From Promethearchaeota archaeon (GTDB lineage Archaea; Asgardarchaeota; Lokiarchaeia; Sigyniarchaeales; SOKP01): a DNA stretch of 64,000 nt. The notes below the pieces were generated by a model. That model was not told the DNA's origin. It saw only the letters and a program-made list of their open reading frames with translations, and did no database searches. The stretch covers positions 310,001-374,000 of the forward strand of contig JAUWGH010000003.1 in NCBI GenBank assembly GCA_030606485.1, read 5' to 3'. The position numbers and the translations under genes are program-made. This document shows positions 53,656-61,321 of the stretch, in pieces; position 1 is the stretch's first letter, and every line of letters starts with the position of its first letter.

Positions 53656-54663
53656 ATGGACTGGGTTATAATAATTCTCATAGTTTTAGCATTTGCCCTA
53701 GCTTTTGGAATCGGGAGTAACGACGAGACTATGGCAAATGTAGTTGGAAGCGGGTCTTTAAAACTTAAAAGAGCAGTAATTCTCGGAGGAGTGCTGGCTT
53801 TTTTAGGAGTCATTCTTCTTTCTAGAAACGTCGGTAAGACAATCGGAAAAAGTTTGTTAGGTCCATCTGTAAATTATAATTCGTTCATGATGATCGCAAT
53901 CTTGCTTAGTACCTCTATTTGGTTGATCATTTCATCTAAATCATCTGTACCTATCAGCACAACACACAGCGTAGTTGGCTCAATTTTCGGGATTAGCTTC
54001 GTATGGGCGATTTCAACTGGAGAAAATTATTTCCTTAGCATTAATTGGGTAAAAATTAGTGAAGTTGTTTTGGGATGGTTTATTTCACCAATTTTAGGTT
54101 TTTTTGGTGCGATAGCGATGCAATTAATCATTAAACGGTTCATGAAATATCGTAGTGCGGGTTTATTAGAGGTGGAAAGTACCGAAAAATATTTGCAATA
54201 TGCCATTTTGACATTTGTCTGTATTAATCAAATTAGTCGTGGAGGTAACGATTCCGCTAACGCCCTCGGAGTTTTGATTGGTTTGACGGGACCTGATAAT
54301 TTGACGCAGGAAGTTGTTACGATCTTAACTTTTATTATTGGTCTTATGCTCATGGCAGGATTGATTTTTGTAGGAAAAAATGTTATCAGAAATATCTCAA
54401 CAACGACCGGTAAAATGAGACCTAGTGATTCATTGTCGGCAGAAGTATCCACTAGCATGATAATGCTTGGAGCGACAATATTAGGTTTGCCTGTATCAGG
54501 TAGTCATATTTTAATATTTGCTTTAATTGGCAGCGCTCGCATGAAAGGACAAAAACCCGATAGAAAATCATTCCGTAGAATGGTATCATCATGGTTTTTA
54601 ACCTTCCCTGTTGCGGCGATCCTTTCAGCTGTTATTTATTCTGTACTCTTATTTTTTGTCTGA
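53656..54663 (+). CDS. pit: PiT family inorganic phosphate permease
   Basis: 335 residues with about ten membrane helices. The two family signatures are GIGSNDETMANVVGSGSLKL near the N-terminus and SRGGNDSANALGVLIG after the middle, with SVPISTTHSVVGSIFGISF and LGLPVSGSHILIFALIG in the two inverted halves. It would import phosphate with Na or H ions. Paired with the DUF47 gene upstream. Confidence 0.93.
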   Translation: MDWVIIILIVLAFALAFGIGSNDETMANVVGSGSLKLKRAVILGGVLAFLGVILLSRNVGKTIGKSLLGPSVNYNSFMMIAILLSTSIWLIISSKSSVPISTTHSVVGSIFGISFVWAISTGENYFLSINWVKISEVVLGWFISPILGFFGAIAMQLIIKRFMKYRSAGLLEVESTEKYLQYAILTFVCINQISRGGNDSANALGVLIGLTGPDNLTQEVVTILTFIIGLMLMAGLIFVGKNVIRNISTTTGKMRPSDSLSAEVSTSMIMLGATILGLPVSGSHILIFALIGSARMKGQKPDRKSFRRMVSSWFLTFPVAAILSAVIYSVLLFFV

Positions 54664-54757
54664 TCTTTAAACTTAATTTAAAATTTTATCTATAAAAATA
54701 TTAAAAAAATTATAACAATTTTTATAAAAAATAAAAACATATAGGAGTTGATACTAA

Positions 54758-55021
54758 TTGCAAAAAGAATCTATTAAAAAATTTATTATTACCTATGGAA
54801 GTAAGATATCTTACTGTCTCTTAGGTGCATGTTTAGTAATAATTATCTTATTAATTATAAACATTCCTCTACAATTTTGGGATGATTCACTTTCAGATTT
54901 CATGGACAAAATTGTTAATAGAACTTTAATGATAGTAGGAATTAATACACTACTTTTTTCAGCAGTGATAAAAGCAATAGTTGCCAATAAAGAAGAAGCA
55001 GAGCAAAAGGAAGAAAAATAA
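54758..55021 (+). CDS. Small two-helix membrane protein (87 aa)
   Basis: 87 residues starting TTG 54758, with GGAG 11 nt upstream. Two membrane helices (YCLLGACLVIIILLIINIPL and LMIVGINTLLFSAVIKAIVA) and a charged end (NKEEAEQKEEK). No family recognised. It follows the phosphate permease on the same strand at about 95 bp and converges on the riboflavin kinase gene. Confidence 0.5.
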   Translation: MQKESIKKFIITYGSKISYCLLGACLVIIILLIINIPLQFWDDSLSDFMDKIVNRTLMIVGINTLLFSAVIKAIVANKEEAEQKEEK

Positions 55022-55046
55022 TTAAAAATGATAATCCTATTTTCTT

Positions 55047-55757
55047 TTAATGTGTATTATTTAGCAATATAACTATTTTATCTCCATCCTTTATATTTAG
55101 GTGATCTCTTAGGTATGGTTCTGCAATGATTTCAACTACATGCTTTTTGTGGAAAGTTCTTTCAATTTGTAAAACTGCCCCCATACTTGTAATACTTGGA
55201 TTATGTAATTTGTAAACAATTGCTGGAAAACATAGAACAGCACCAAACCCACGATTTTCTTCTGTAAAACCTTCAATTATCACAGGTCTAATACGATCTA
55301 ATTTTTGCGTGAGGATCATAAAATGATGATCTGAGAGCTCCAAATTTAAAGTTCCTTTATAAGGATTATACCCTAATTTTTTTTTAAATTGCTCGTAATA
55401 TCCCTTAATGGAAACGTAATATCGCCCTTCATCGGCTCCAGAAATTAATATTCCAATTACATGAAAGCTCTCATAAATATCCTTAATTTTTTCATAGATC
55501 TTAAAAATTATTTGATAACCCTTATCAGTAATCTCAATTTGTTGAGCATTGAACATTTTTTTCCTAATGATCCATCCCTTTTTCTCAAGATTTTGAAGCC
55601 GTCTTGAAGCGGTTTGTTGACTTGTGCCCAAAGTTTTACAAAACTCTGTGCTTTTCACTCGAATTTCTGGTTTCTCAGTTAAAATATGAGCTAAATTGAT
55701 AAGTGCAAACCACTCAGCATAATCGTGATAATTAAATTTAGACTCTTTTTTCTTCAT
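55047..55757 (-). CDS. ribK: CTP-dependent riboflavin kinase with N-terminal winged helix (RbkR-like)
   Basis: 236 residues. A winged-helix domain fills about residues 1-95 (FCKTLGTSQQTASRRLQNLE, KKGWIIRKKM). The CTP-dependent kinase domain follows: ISGADEGRYYVSIKGYYEQF, LGYNPYKGTLNLEL and LNIKDGDKIVILL at the end. It makes FMN from riboflavin and CTP. Archaeal fused forms (RbkR) are also repressors of flavin synthesis genes. The FAD synthetase gene lies 5 bp upstream, so both flavin cofactor steps are in one unit. Confidence 0.93.
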   Translation of the reverse strand: MKKKESKFNYHDYAEWFALINLAHILTEKPEIRVKSTEFCKTLGTSQQTASRRLQNLEKKGWIIRKKMFNAQQIEITDKGYQIIFKIYEKIKDIYESFHVIGILISGADEGRYYVSIKGYYEQFKKKLGYNPYKGTLNLELSDHHFMILTQKLDRIRPVIIEGFTEENRGFGAVLCFPAIVYKLHNPSITSMGAVLQIERTFHKKHVVEIIAEPYLRDHLNIKDGDKIVILLNNTH

Positions 55758-55762
55758 TTAAA

Positions 55763-56218
55763 TTATGTCTTTTCCTTCTTATTTTTTAAATAATCTTTAA
55801 TAATTTTCTCTTTAATTAATGTAGATGAATGGAATTTGTGCTTATTATAAAATTTCTCTAATCTAATAATCTTAATTTTTTCAAGACCCTTTGCCTTTAA
55901 ACCATTTTTGATCATTTTAATAGTTACTTTCTGATTAGGGCCCAGCATAATAATATCGGGATTAATTTCTTCAATAATTTTCAAATAATCTGAATCTATT
56001 TTACCAAATATTGCTTTTTTAACATTTTTTAAATTCTGCACCATTTCAAGTCGTTGATCTTCAGGGAGTATAGGAGATTCACCCTTAAATTTTTTTACAT
56101 TAACATCCCTAGCTACAATAACATAGACTTCTCCTAATTCTGATGCTTTTTTTATTAAAAAAGTATGTCCGGGATGAACGAGATCAAATGTCCCCGTAAT
56201 TACAATTTTCTTTTTTAT
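55763..56218 (-). CDS. ribL: FAD synthetase, archaeal type (RibL), probable AUA start
   Basis: 151-residue cytidylyltransferase-fold enzyme making FAD from FMN and ATP. The nucleotide-binding signature is VITGTFDLVHPGHTFLIKKA (HxGH), followed by the ILPEDQRLEMVQNL segment and a STLIKEKII end. A GTG-started form from 56227 would put the ribosome binding site AGGTG (56225-56229) inside its own start codon. ATA at 56218, 6 nt after AGGTG, gives the compact N-terminus (KKKIVITGTFD) usual in the family. It sits between translin and ribK. Confidence 0.9.
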   Translation of the reverse strand: MKKKIVITGTFDLVHPGHTFLIKKASELGEVYVIVARDVNVKKFKGESPILPEDQRLEMVQNLKNVKKAIFGKIDSDYLKIIEEINPDIIMLGPNQKVTIKMIKNGLKAKGLEKIKIIRLEKFYNKHKFHSSTLIKEKIIKDYLKNKKEKT

Positions 56219-56224
56219 TTCTAA

Positions 56225-56229
56225 CACCT
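56225..56229 (-). promoter_or_regulatory. Shine-Dalgarno site that places an AUA start for ribL
   Basis: AGGTG on the reverse strand, 6 nt before ATA at 56218. The only canonical start in frame, GTG at 56227, overlaps this site and so has no upstream site of its own. Confidence 0.5.
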
Positions 56230-56252
56230 AATTATTCAAATTTCATTTATAT

Positions 56253-56873
56253 TTAATCCTTCAATTCCTTTTCTTTAAGAGATGAATTTAACCGGTCCAT
56301 TTGAATTGATAAGGATATATTTCTTCTCAAATTTTCTAACGTTTTTCTTACACCGTCGATTTTCGATCTAAGATTTTTTAAAATTCCTTTTGGATAATCC
56401 AAATTAAACAAATTATCATAAATCAACTCCATTATTTCAAAATAATGATTTAATTTTGATATTTTCCCTTCTCTAATCATATTTAAACACATTCTGTTCA
56501 TTTCACCAATAAGATCCGCCATACCAAGAATATAAGAAAGAGGTTCTAAATTTAAATCCCTTGAAGAAGGAAAATCCTTATTTAATAAAACTGCTTCAAA
56601 AAGCACGGCTTCGGTAAATTCTTGCTCGGGAGTCCAAAGATATTTTGAAAAATAAAGCGGATTCTTATTAATAAGTTTTTTAAGCTGAATATGCTGCTCT
56701 TTAATCATCTTAATTTTTATTTTAAAATCTTCATAATCTTTACGATGCAGAGATTTAATAATCTCACTACAGTTTCTTACCATTTCACGAGAGAGCTTTA
56801 GTATTCCTTCTCTCACTGTATCTAATTCGTCAAGATCTTTAATTATTTCTGCAAAAATATTGTTTAAATTCAT
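56253..56873 (-). CDS. Translin family protein
   Basis: 206 residues, all helical. ILKLSREMVRNCSEIIKSLH near the N-terminus, EQEFTEAVLFEAVLLNKDFP in the middle, and LSYILGMADLIGEMNRMCLN followed by IMELIYDNLFNLDYPKGILK follow the translin layout. Translin and its partner TRAX form an RNA/DNA-binding octamer; the TRAX-type complex is a nuclease in eukaryotes and has archaeal homologues. The catalytic acids of TRAX were not confirmed here. It begins the reverse-strand run translin-RibL-RibK. Confidence 0.85.
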   Translation of the reverse strand: MNLNNIFAEIIKDLDELDTVREGILKLSREMVRNCSEIIKSLHRKDYEDFKIKIKMIKEQHIQLKKLINKNPLYFSKYLWTPEQEFTEAVLFEAVLLNKDFPSSRDLNLEPLSYILGMADLIGEMNRMCLNMIREGKISKLNHYFEIMELIYDNLFNLDYPKGILKNLRSKIDGVRKTLENLRRNISLSIQMDRLNSSLKEKELKD

Positions 56874-56944
56874 CTAAAAACAACCCAATAATAGAGATTT
56901 ACTACTCAATTAATATTAAAAAAAAGAACGAATAAGAATTAAAC

Positions 56945-59014
56945 TTATCTGAATTTTATCTTACTTGAAAATTTTCTAAAAGGAATCGGCAATTTGTGCT
57001 TTGGATATCCTTCTGTATCTTTTTTTAACATTTCCAATAAAAATTTGAGTTTAACATCGTTATAACTCACGGTTGTACTTTTATTTTCACCATATGGCTG
57101 ATTTATCAGTCTTTGCCGAATAGAGATAGTATTGCTTTCTAATTCTTTCTCACCGACAATTATTGTATATGGAATCCAATCAACTTCTGAATTTCTTATC
57201 TTCTTACCTAATTTCTCATTTCGGTCATCTAAATCTGCTCTGTATCCTAAATTATTGATCTCATTCATCAATTTTTCAGCGTAATCCAATGTTTTCTCTG
57301 AGATTGGCAAAATTCTAACTTGAATAGGAGAGAGCCAAGTCTTGAAACCAGGAATTAATTTATCTTGATTTCTTATAGCACTCTCTAATAAACCCCAAAC
57401 CACTCTTTCGACGGCTCCACTTGGTGAATTATGGAGAATAATTGGATGTTTTACTACTCCATCATCATCAGTGAATTTGATATTATACTTTTCTCTTTTT
57501 TTATCTCCTTGCATTATATAATCTAAACTGCTCTCAACATCAATTTGAATGGTCCCTAAGGTTGCACTTTTACCAAATTTACCAGCAGATACAACATTAC
57601 GTTCAAATTTCAATACGAAATAATAATACCTATCTTCCCATAACTCGAGCAATGCTGGAATTCCTTCTTTTTCTACTAAATCTAAAATCCATTCTCTATT
57701 TTGTTCATAAAATTCTCGTGTTGACCTAAAAGTGATGTAAGAAGGGAGACCAAAAGCATCTGAAATTTCTTTTACCACATCATATTGTTTTTTAAACTCA
57801 TCAATCGAAGATTTCAAATCTTTACAGAGCGTGTGTAGATCTGGCATAATGAATCCTCTTAAACGTCGGAGTCCGCTTAATTCACCTTCTTGCTCTCGTC
57901 TGAAAGCGTATTGCACGTATTCATAAAGTCGTAGTGGAAAATACGTTGGCTTTAAAAGCATATCACTAAACATCTGAAATTGAAGAAAATCTCCAGCAAA
58001 CCGTAATAAATAACGATTAGCCCCAGAAATAACCCAATAACTTTTTGCAGGAAAACGTGCAGTTTGAGCAATTAATTTTTTATTTTTCGCCGAATACATA
58101 ATTGGTGTATCAACAATAATCGCTCCAAAATCAATCACTTTATCCTTCACATACTCTCGAATAATTTCTTTTAAAATAACCCCTTTAGGATACCACCGAA
58201 AATTTCCACTATCTGTATTTTTATCAAAATCAACTAATTCAAATTTTTGCATATACTTAATATGAGCGGGTTCTTCACCTAAATCCTCCCTAGCCTTTCC
58301 TAGCTCAGAATCAAAAAAGAATTTAAGATCTCCATATCCTAGCTTCCTTAATTCCTCTGGAAATATATAGTTGCCATTTGAATCATACTCAATTTCAAAT
58401 TCTTTTTTCTCGGGAGTTAAAATCTTAAACACTGCGCTCTTAATATGTTCCTCTGGTTCAATATATAACTTCACATCCCTATACATTTCTGCTAATTCAT
58501 GCCCCAAACAATTAATTTTAAAAGCCTTATACCATCCGAATGGAGAATATGATGCGTCTATACCCCGATCCTTTAATAATTCGGCAATCTTAGGACATAC
58601 ATCCATAGCTTCCTTATCATTGCTTAAAAACTTGCTTAAATGAGCCCAAGGATATACTAATACTTTATCTACTTTATATTTGGATTCATCAAGGATTAAC
58701 TCCTTTTCTTTTCTGAGTTTTCCTTTTCTTTCACTCTTCTCAACTTTTAAATTGTATTTTTGAATTTCTTTATTTTGTTGGCGAATTTTTTCGGGAAATC
58801 CTTCAATCTGATAAATTGCATCTTCAATTACCTCTGCACCTTGTTTAGCAATGACGTCAGTATCATACGTATCTTGATCTTCTACAGAAACATATGCTAC
58901 AAGAATTAACCCGTCCAATTCAATTTTATCTTTCTCAAACTCCTGTGGTTTCGAAGTAGCTGGCTTTTTTTTATAGACTTCTAAGCCTTCTGAATGAATT
59001 AGTAATATTTTCAT
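56945..59014 (-). CDS. thrS: Threonyl-tRNA synthetase, archaeal type
   Basis: 689-residue class II synthetase. The N-terminal 150 residues are the archaeal editing domain, with YPWAHLSKFLS and a D-amino-acid-deacylase-like start (KILLIHSEGLEV). The core has GELSGLRRLRGFIMPDLHTL, with the family His, and ILHNSPSGAVERVVWGLLE, with a second His. The anticodon domain ends the chain. By memory of archaeal relatives, the third zinc ligand is Cys in FAACF. Here the matching segment reads FAGDF, so Cys is replaced by Asp. This should be checked by alignment. Confidence 0.95.
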   Translation of the reverse strand: MKILLIHSEGLEVYKKKPATSKPQEFEKDKIELDGLILVAYVSVEDQDTYDTDVIAKQGAEVIEDAIYQIEGFPEKIRQQNKEIQKYNLKVEKSERKGKLRKEKELILDESKYKVDKVLVYPWAHLSKFLSNDKEAMDVCPKIAELLKDRGIDASYSPFGWYKAFKINCLGHELAEMYRDVKLYIEPEEHIKSAVFKILTPEKKEFEIEYDSNGNYIFPEELRKLGYGDLKFFFDSELGKAREDLGEEPAHIKYMQKFELVDFDKNTDSGNFRWYPKGVILKEIIREYVKDKVIDFGAIIVDTPIMYSAKNKKLIAQTARFPAKSYWVISGANRYLLRFAGDFLQFQMFSDMLLKPTYFPLRLYEYVQYAFRREQEGELSGLRRLRGFIMPDLHTLCKDLKSSIDEFKKQYDVVKEISDAFGLPSYITFRSTREFYEQNREWILDLVEKEGIPALLELWEDRYYYFVLKFERNVVSAGKFGKSATLGTIQIDVESSLDYIMQGDKKREKYNIKFTDDDGVVKHPIILHNSPSGAVERVVWGLLESAIRNQDKLIPGFKTWLSPIQVRILPISEKTLDYAEKLMNEINNLGYRADLDDRNEKLGKKIRNSEVDWIPYTIIVGEKELESNTISIRQRLINQPYGENKSTTVSYNDVKLKFLLEMLKKDTEGYPKHKLPIPFRKFSSKIKFR

Positions 59015-59228
59015 TTTCCATACACGCTTATCATTAAATAAATATAATTTATTTTATCGAGCCTTTCAATAAAAAATTTGTTAAATTTTCCAGATTATTT
59101 CTCTTCTTAAATAGATTGAGATTTTAACTTAAATTAAGAATTCAATTATGAAGAGTATTCAAAATGAAAATATTTTAAAGAACGTAATTAGTTAGAAAAT
59201 AAGGGTAAATTTAATTTTAAAAAAAAAA

Positions 59229-59756
59229 TTACATTTGAGATTCCTCAAGACACCTTCTCGCGATAAATTGAAAAGCTTTCTCTACATTCTCGCCTGTCTT
59301 CGCTGAAGTTTCCAAATATTCACACTTTAGGCGCGTTGCTAATTCTTCACCTTCTTCATTACTAACTTTACGCTCGAGATCAATTTTGTTCCCAATCAAT
59401 ATCATTGGGATTTCCTTATTTACTGATTTATTAATTGAGCTAACCCAACCTGGTATTTTCATTAGAGAGTCAGAACTAGTAACGTCATAGACTCCTAAAG
59501 CGCCATTTGAACCCTTAAAGTAAATTCGTCTTAGCTTTTGAAATTGAGCTTGACCTCCTATATCCCACAAGAGGAGTCTTACTTTCTTATTGTCGATATT
59601 AACATCTTTGATAAGGAAATTACTGCCAATGGTCTTTTTGAGATCTTCATTAAAGGTTTTTTTTATGTAGCGCAACAGAAGACTAGTTTTACCAACTCCT
59701 CCTGTTCCAAAAAGAGTTATCTTATATTTATAAACGTCCTCAGACTGTTCTGTAAT
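59229..59756 (-). CDS. Ras-superfamily small GTPase, probable AUU start
   Basis: 175 residues. G1 LFGTGGVGKTSLLLRY, G2 Thr in KKTIGSNF, G3 LLWDIGGQAQF with the catalytic Gln present, G4 IGNKIDL and G5 LETSAKTG. WDIGGQ is Arf-like while the other motifs are Rab/Ras-like. No prenylation Cys at the end (EESQM). GGAGGG (59764-59769) lies 7 nt before ATT at 59756; the TTG-started form from 59771 would put that site inside codons 2 and 3. Located between ThrRS and a membrane protein gene. Confidence 0.92.
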   Translation of the reverse strand: MTEQSEDVYKYKITLFGTGGVGKTSLLLRYIKKTFNEDLKKTIGSNFLIKDVNIDNKKVRLLLWDIGGQAQFQKLRRIYFKGSNGALGVYDVTSSDSLMKIPGWVSSINKSVNKEIPMILIGNKIDLERKVSNEEGEELATRLKCEYLETSAKTGENVEKAFQFIARRCLEESQM

Positions 59757-59763
59757 TTTAGTT

Positions 59764-59769
59764 CCCTCC
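59764..59769 (-). promoter_or_regulatory. Shine-Dalgarno site that places an AUU start for the GTPase
   Basis: GGAGGG on the reverse strand, 7 nt before ATT at 59756. No ATG, GTG or TTG occurs in frame between the site and the P-loop, so AUU is the best-placed start; TTG 59771 overlaps the site. Confidence 0.55.
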
Positions 59770-59946
59770 AATCATTACAAACTTGGATCTTATATTATTT
59801 AGAATTGTTTTTTAAATGTTAATTATTTTATAATTATTTTCTTATTTAATAATTTACATTAAAATACTTATAAAGCCAATTTTAAAAAAAAAGATAGATT
59901 ATTATTAAGAAAAGATTATTATAAAGAAAAGAGAAAGTGGTTTAAA

Positions 59947-60414
59947 ATGTTGGCATCATTACTTTCAAAGGCTAAAGAGGTAAATTATTTTTCTTATATA
60001 GGTATAATAGGTGGGATATTTGTCATTTTATCTGAATTTTTATCATGGTTTAGTGATAATAATTTAATTTTGATATATTTTTTATCACCATTTGACCCAG
60101 AGGCGTTTGTGTATTTTTTTCCTCTTATGTCAGGTATAATATGCCTTTTCGGAAGCATTTTATATACATTTCGTCAAGATTTAAAGATTAATTCAATTAT
60201 AATCCAGTTAATTGGATTAGGATTTAACACAATATTCATTTTAGATTTTATTGTAAATCAAATAGCGTTTATTTTGACAATTCAACTTGGGTTTTATTTT
60301 TTTATAGTTGGATTTTCATTAATTTTTATTGAGATTATTGTTAAATTAACTTGGAAAGAAGAGATACCGGTAAATCAAATAAAAGAAAAAAAAAATACCC
60401 AAATCGAAGAATAA
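59947..60414 (+). CDS. Four-helix membrane protein of unknown function
   Basis: 155 residues with four hydrophobic segments (YIGIIGGIFVILSEFLSWF, VYFFPLMSGIICLFGSILYT, IIQLIGLGFNTIFILDFIVN, IAFILTIQLGFYFFIVGFSL) and a charged tail. No family recognised. GTGGT lies 5 nt before its ATG. It is 35 bp upstream of the winged-helix membrane protein and probably co-transcribed with it. Confidence 0.6.
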   Translation: MLASLLSKAKEVNYFSYIGIIGGIFVILSEFLSWFSDNNLILIYFLSPFDPEAFVYFFPLMSGIICLFGSILYTFRQDLKINSIIIQLIGLGFNTIFILDFIVNQIAFILTIQLGFYFFIVGFSLIFIEIIVKLTWKEEIPVNQIKEKKNTQIEE

Positions 60415-60449
60415 TTAAAATTTTTTCTAAATTTTGGGTGGTATAGTTA

Positions 60450-61319
60450 ATGGATTCAGAAAGAAAAGAACCCAATCATAAAGAAGAGAATTTCTACTCA
60501 GCTTTGAGCCATGAAATTCGACGCAAAATGCTTAAAATTATTGGTGAGCAAGGATATTCATCCTTTACAAACTTTAAAAAAATATTAGGGACGAGTACTG
60601 GGACAATTTATCATCATTTAGAGGTACTAAAAGATTTAATTTTTCAAGAGAAGAATAAAAAGTATTATCTGACCATTCTTGGGGGTCATGCCTATAAATT
60701 CCTTGATCAAAATATAGATTCAATTGAATCCACGAAAATTACTGAAAAGGATATAAAGTCGCCTTTTTTAAGAGGTATTTTATCATTTACTCCGAAAAAA
60801 ATGTTTCTCGGTAATCCAAGAGAAAATATCTTAACTATAGTTATATCAATAAGTATAATGATAACAGGAGCCATTTTTGCGGGTTTATCCGGGTTAAGTA
60901 CATGTATTTTATTTTTTCAAGATTCTGTTGAATTTCCATTACTTTTAGATCCTTTTTCGCAACTTGTTTTAGGTCTTATTTTTGTTTTAAATTATTTCGC
61001 CCTTTTTGCTTTAGCTGAATTCTTTAGTTATTTGTTCTATGAAAAAAAAGAGAATTCTTTTAAAATTTTTCTTAATTTTGGGTTGATTTATCTTCCAATT
61101 TTAATATATCTAGTAATTCATTATATTTTATTAATTTTAAATCTTAATTATTTAAAGATTTTAGATAATATTCTACTGATCTTTTTTCAAATTTGGGCTT
61201 TGTGGCTTTTGACCTATAATTTAAGTGTAAATAAATATATAAAAATAGAGAGAGCCTTGATTATAAGTTTGGTTATTCACTATGGAGCGTTTATTGTATT
61301 ATTTATTATTTCTTTATGA
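60450..61319 (+). CDS. Winged-helix protein with five membrane helices
   Basis: 289 residues. Residues about 12-85 are an ArsR-like winged helix (LSHEIRRKMLKIIGEQGYSS, LGTSTGTIYHHLEVLKDLIF). After a linker come about five membrane helices (ILTIVISISIMITGAIFAGL, LVLGLIFVLNYFALFALAEF, LIYLPILIYLVIHYILLILN, ILLIFFQIWALWLLTYNL, IISLVIHYGAFIVLFII). It looks like a membrane-bound transcription regulator of the kind seen in archaea. The signal sensed is unknown. GGTGGT precedes its ATG. It converges on the ATP-grasp gene with a 2-bp gap. Confidence 0.75.
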   Translation: MDSERKEPNHKEENFYSALSHEIRRKMLKIIGEQGYSSFTNFKKILGTSTGTIYHHLEVLKDLIFQEKNKKYYLTILGGHAYKFLDQNIDSIESTKITEKDIKSPFLRGILSFTPKKMFLGNPRENILTIVISISIMITGAIFAGLSGLSTCILFFQDSVEFPLLLDPFSQLVLGLIFVLNYFALFALAEFFSYLFYEKKENSFKIFLNFGLIYLPILIYLVIHYILLILNLNYLKILDNILLIFFQIWALWLLTYNLSVNKYIKIERALIISLVIHYGAFIVLFIISL

Positions 61320-61321
61320 AA

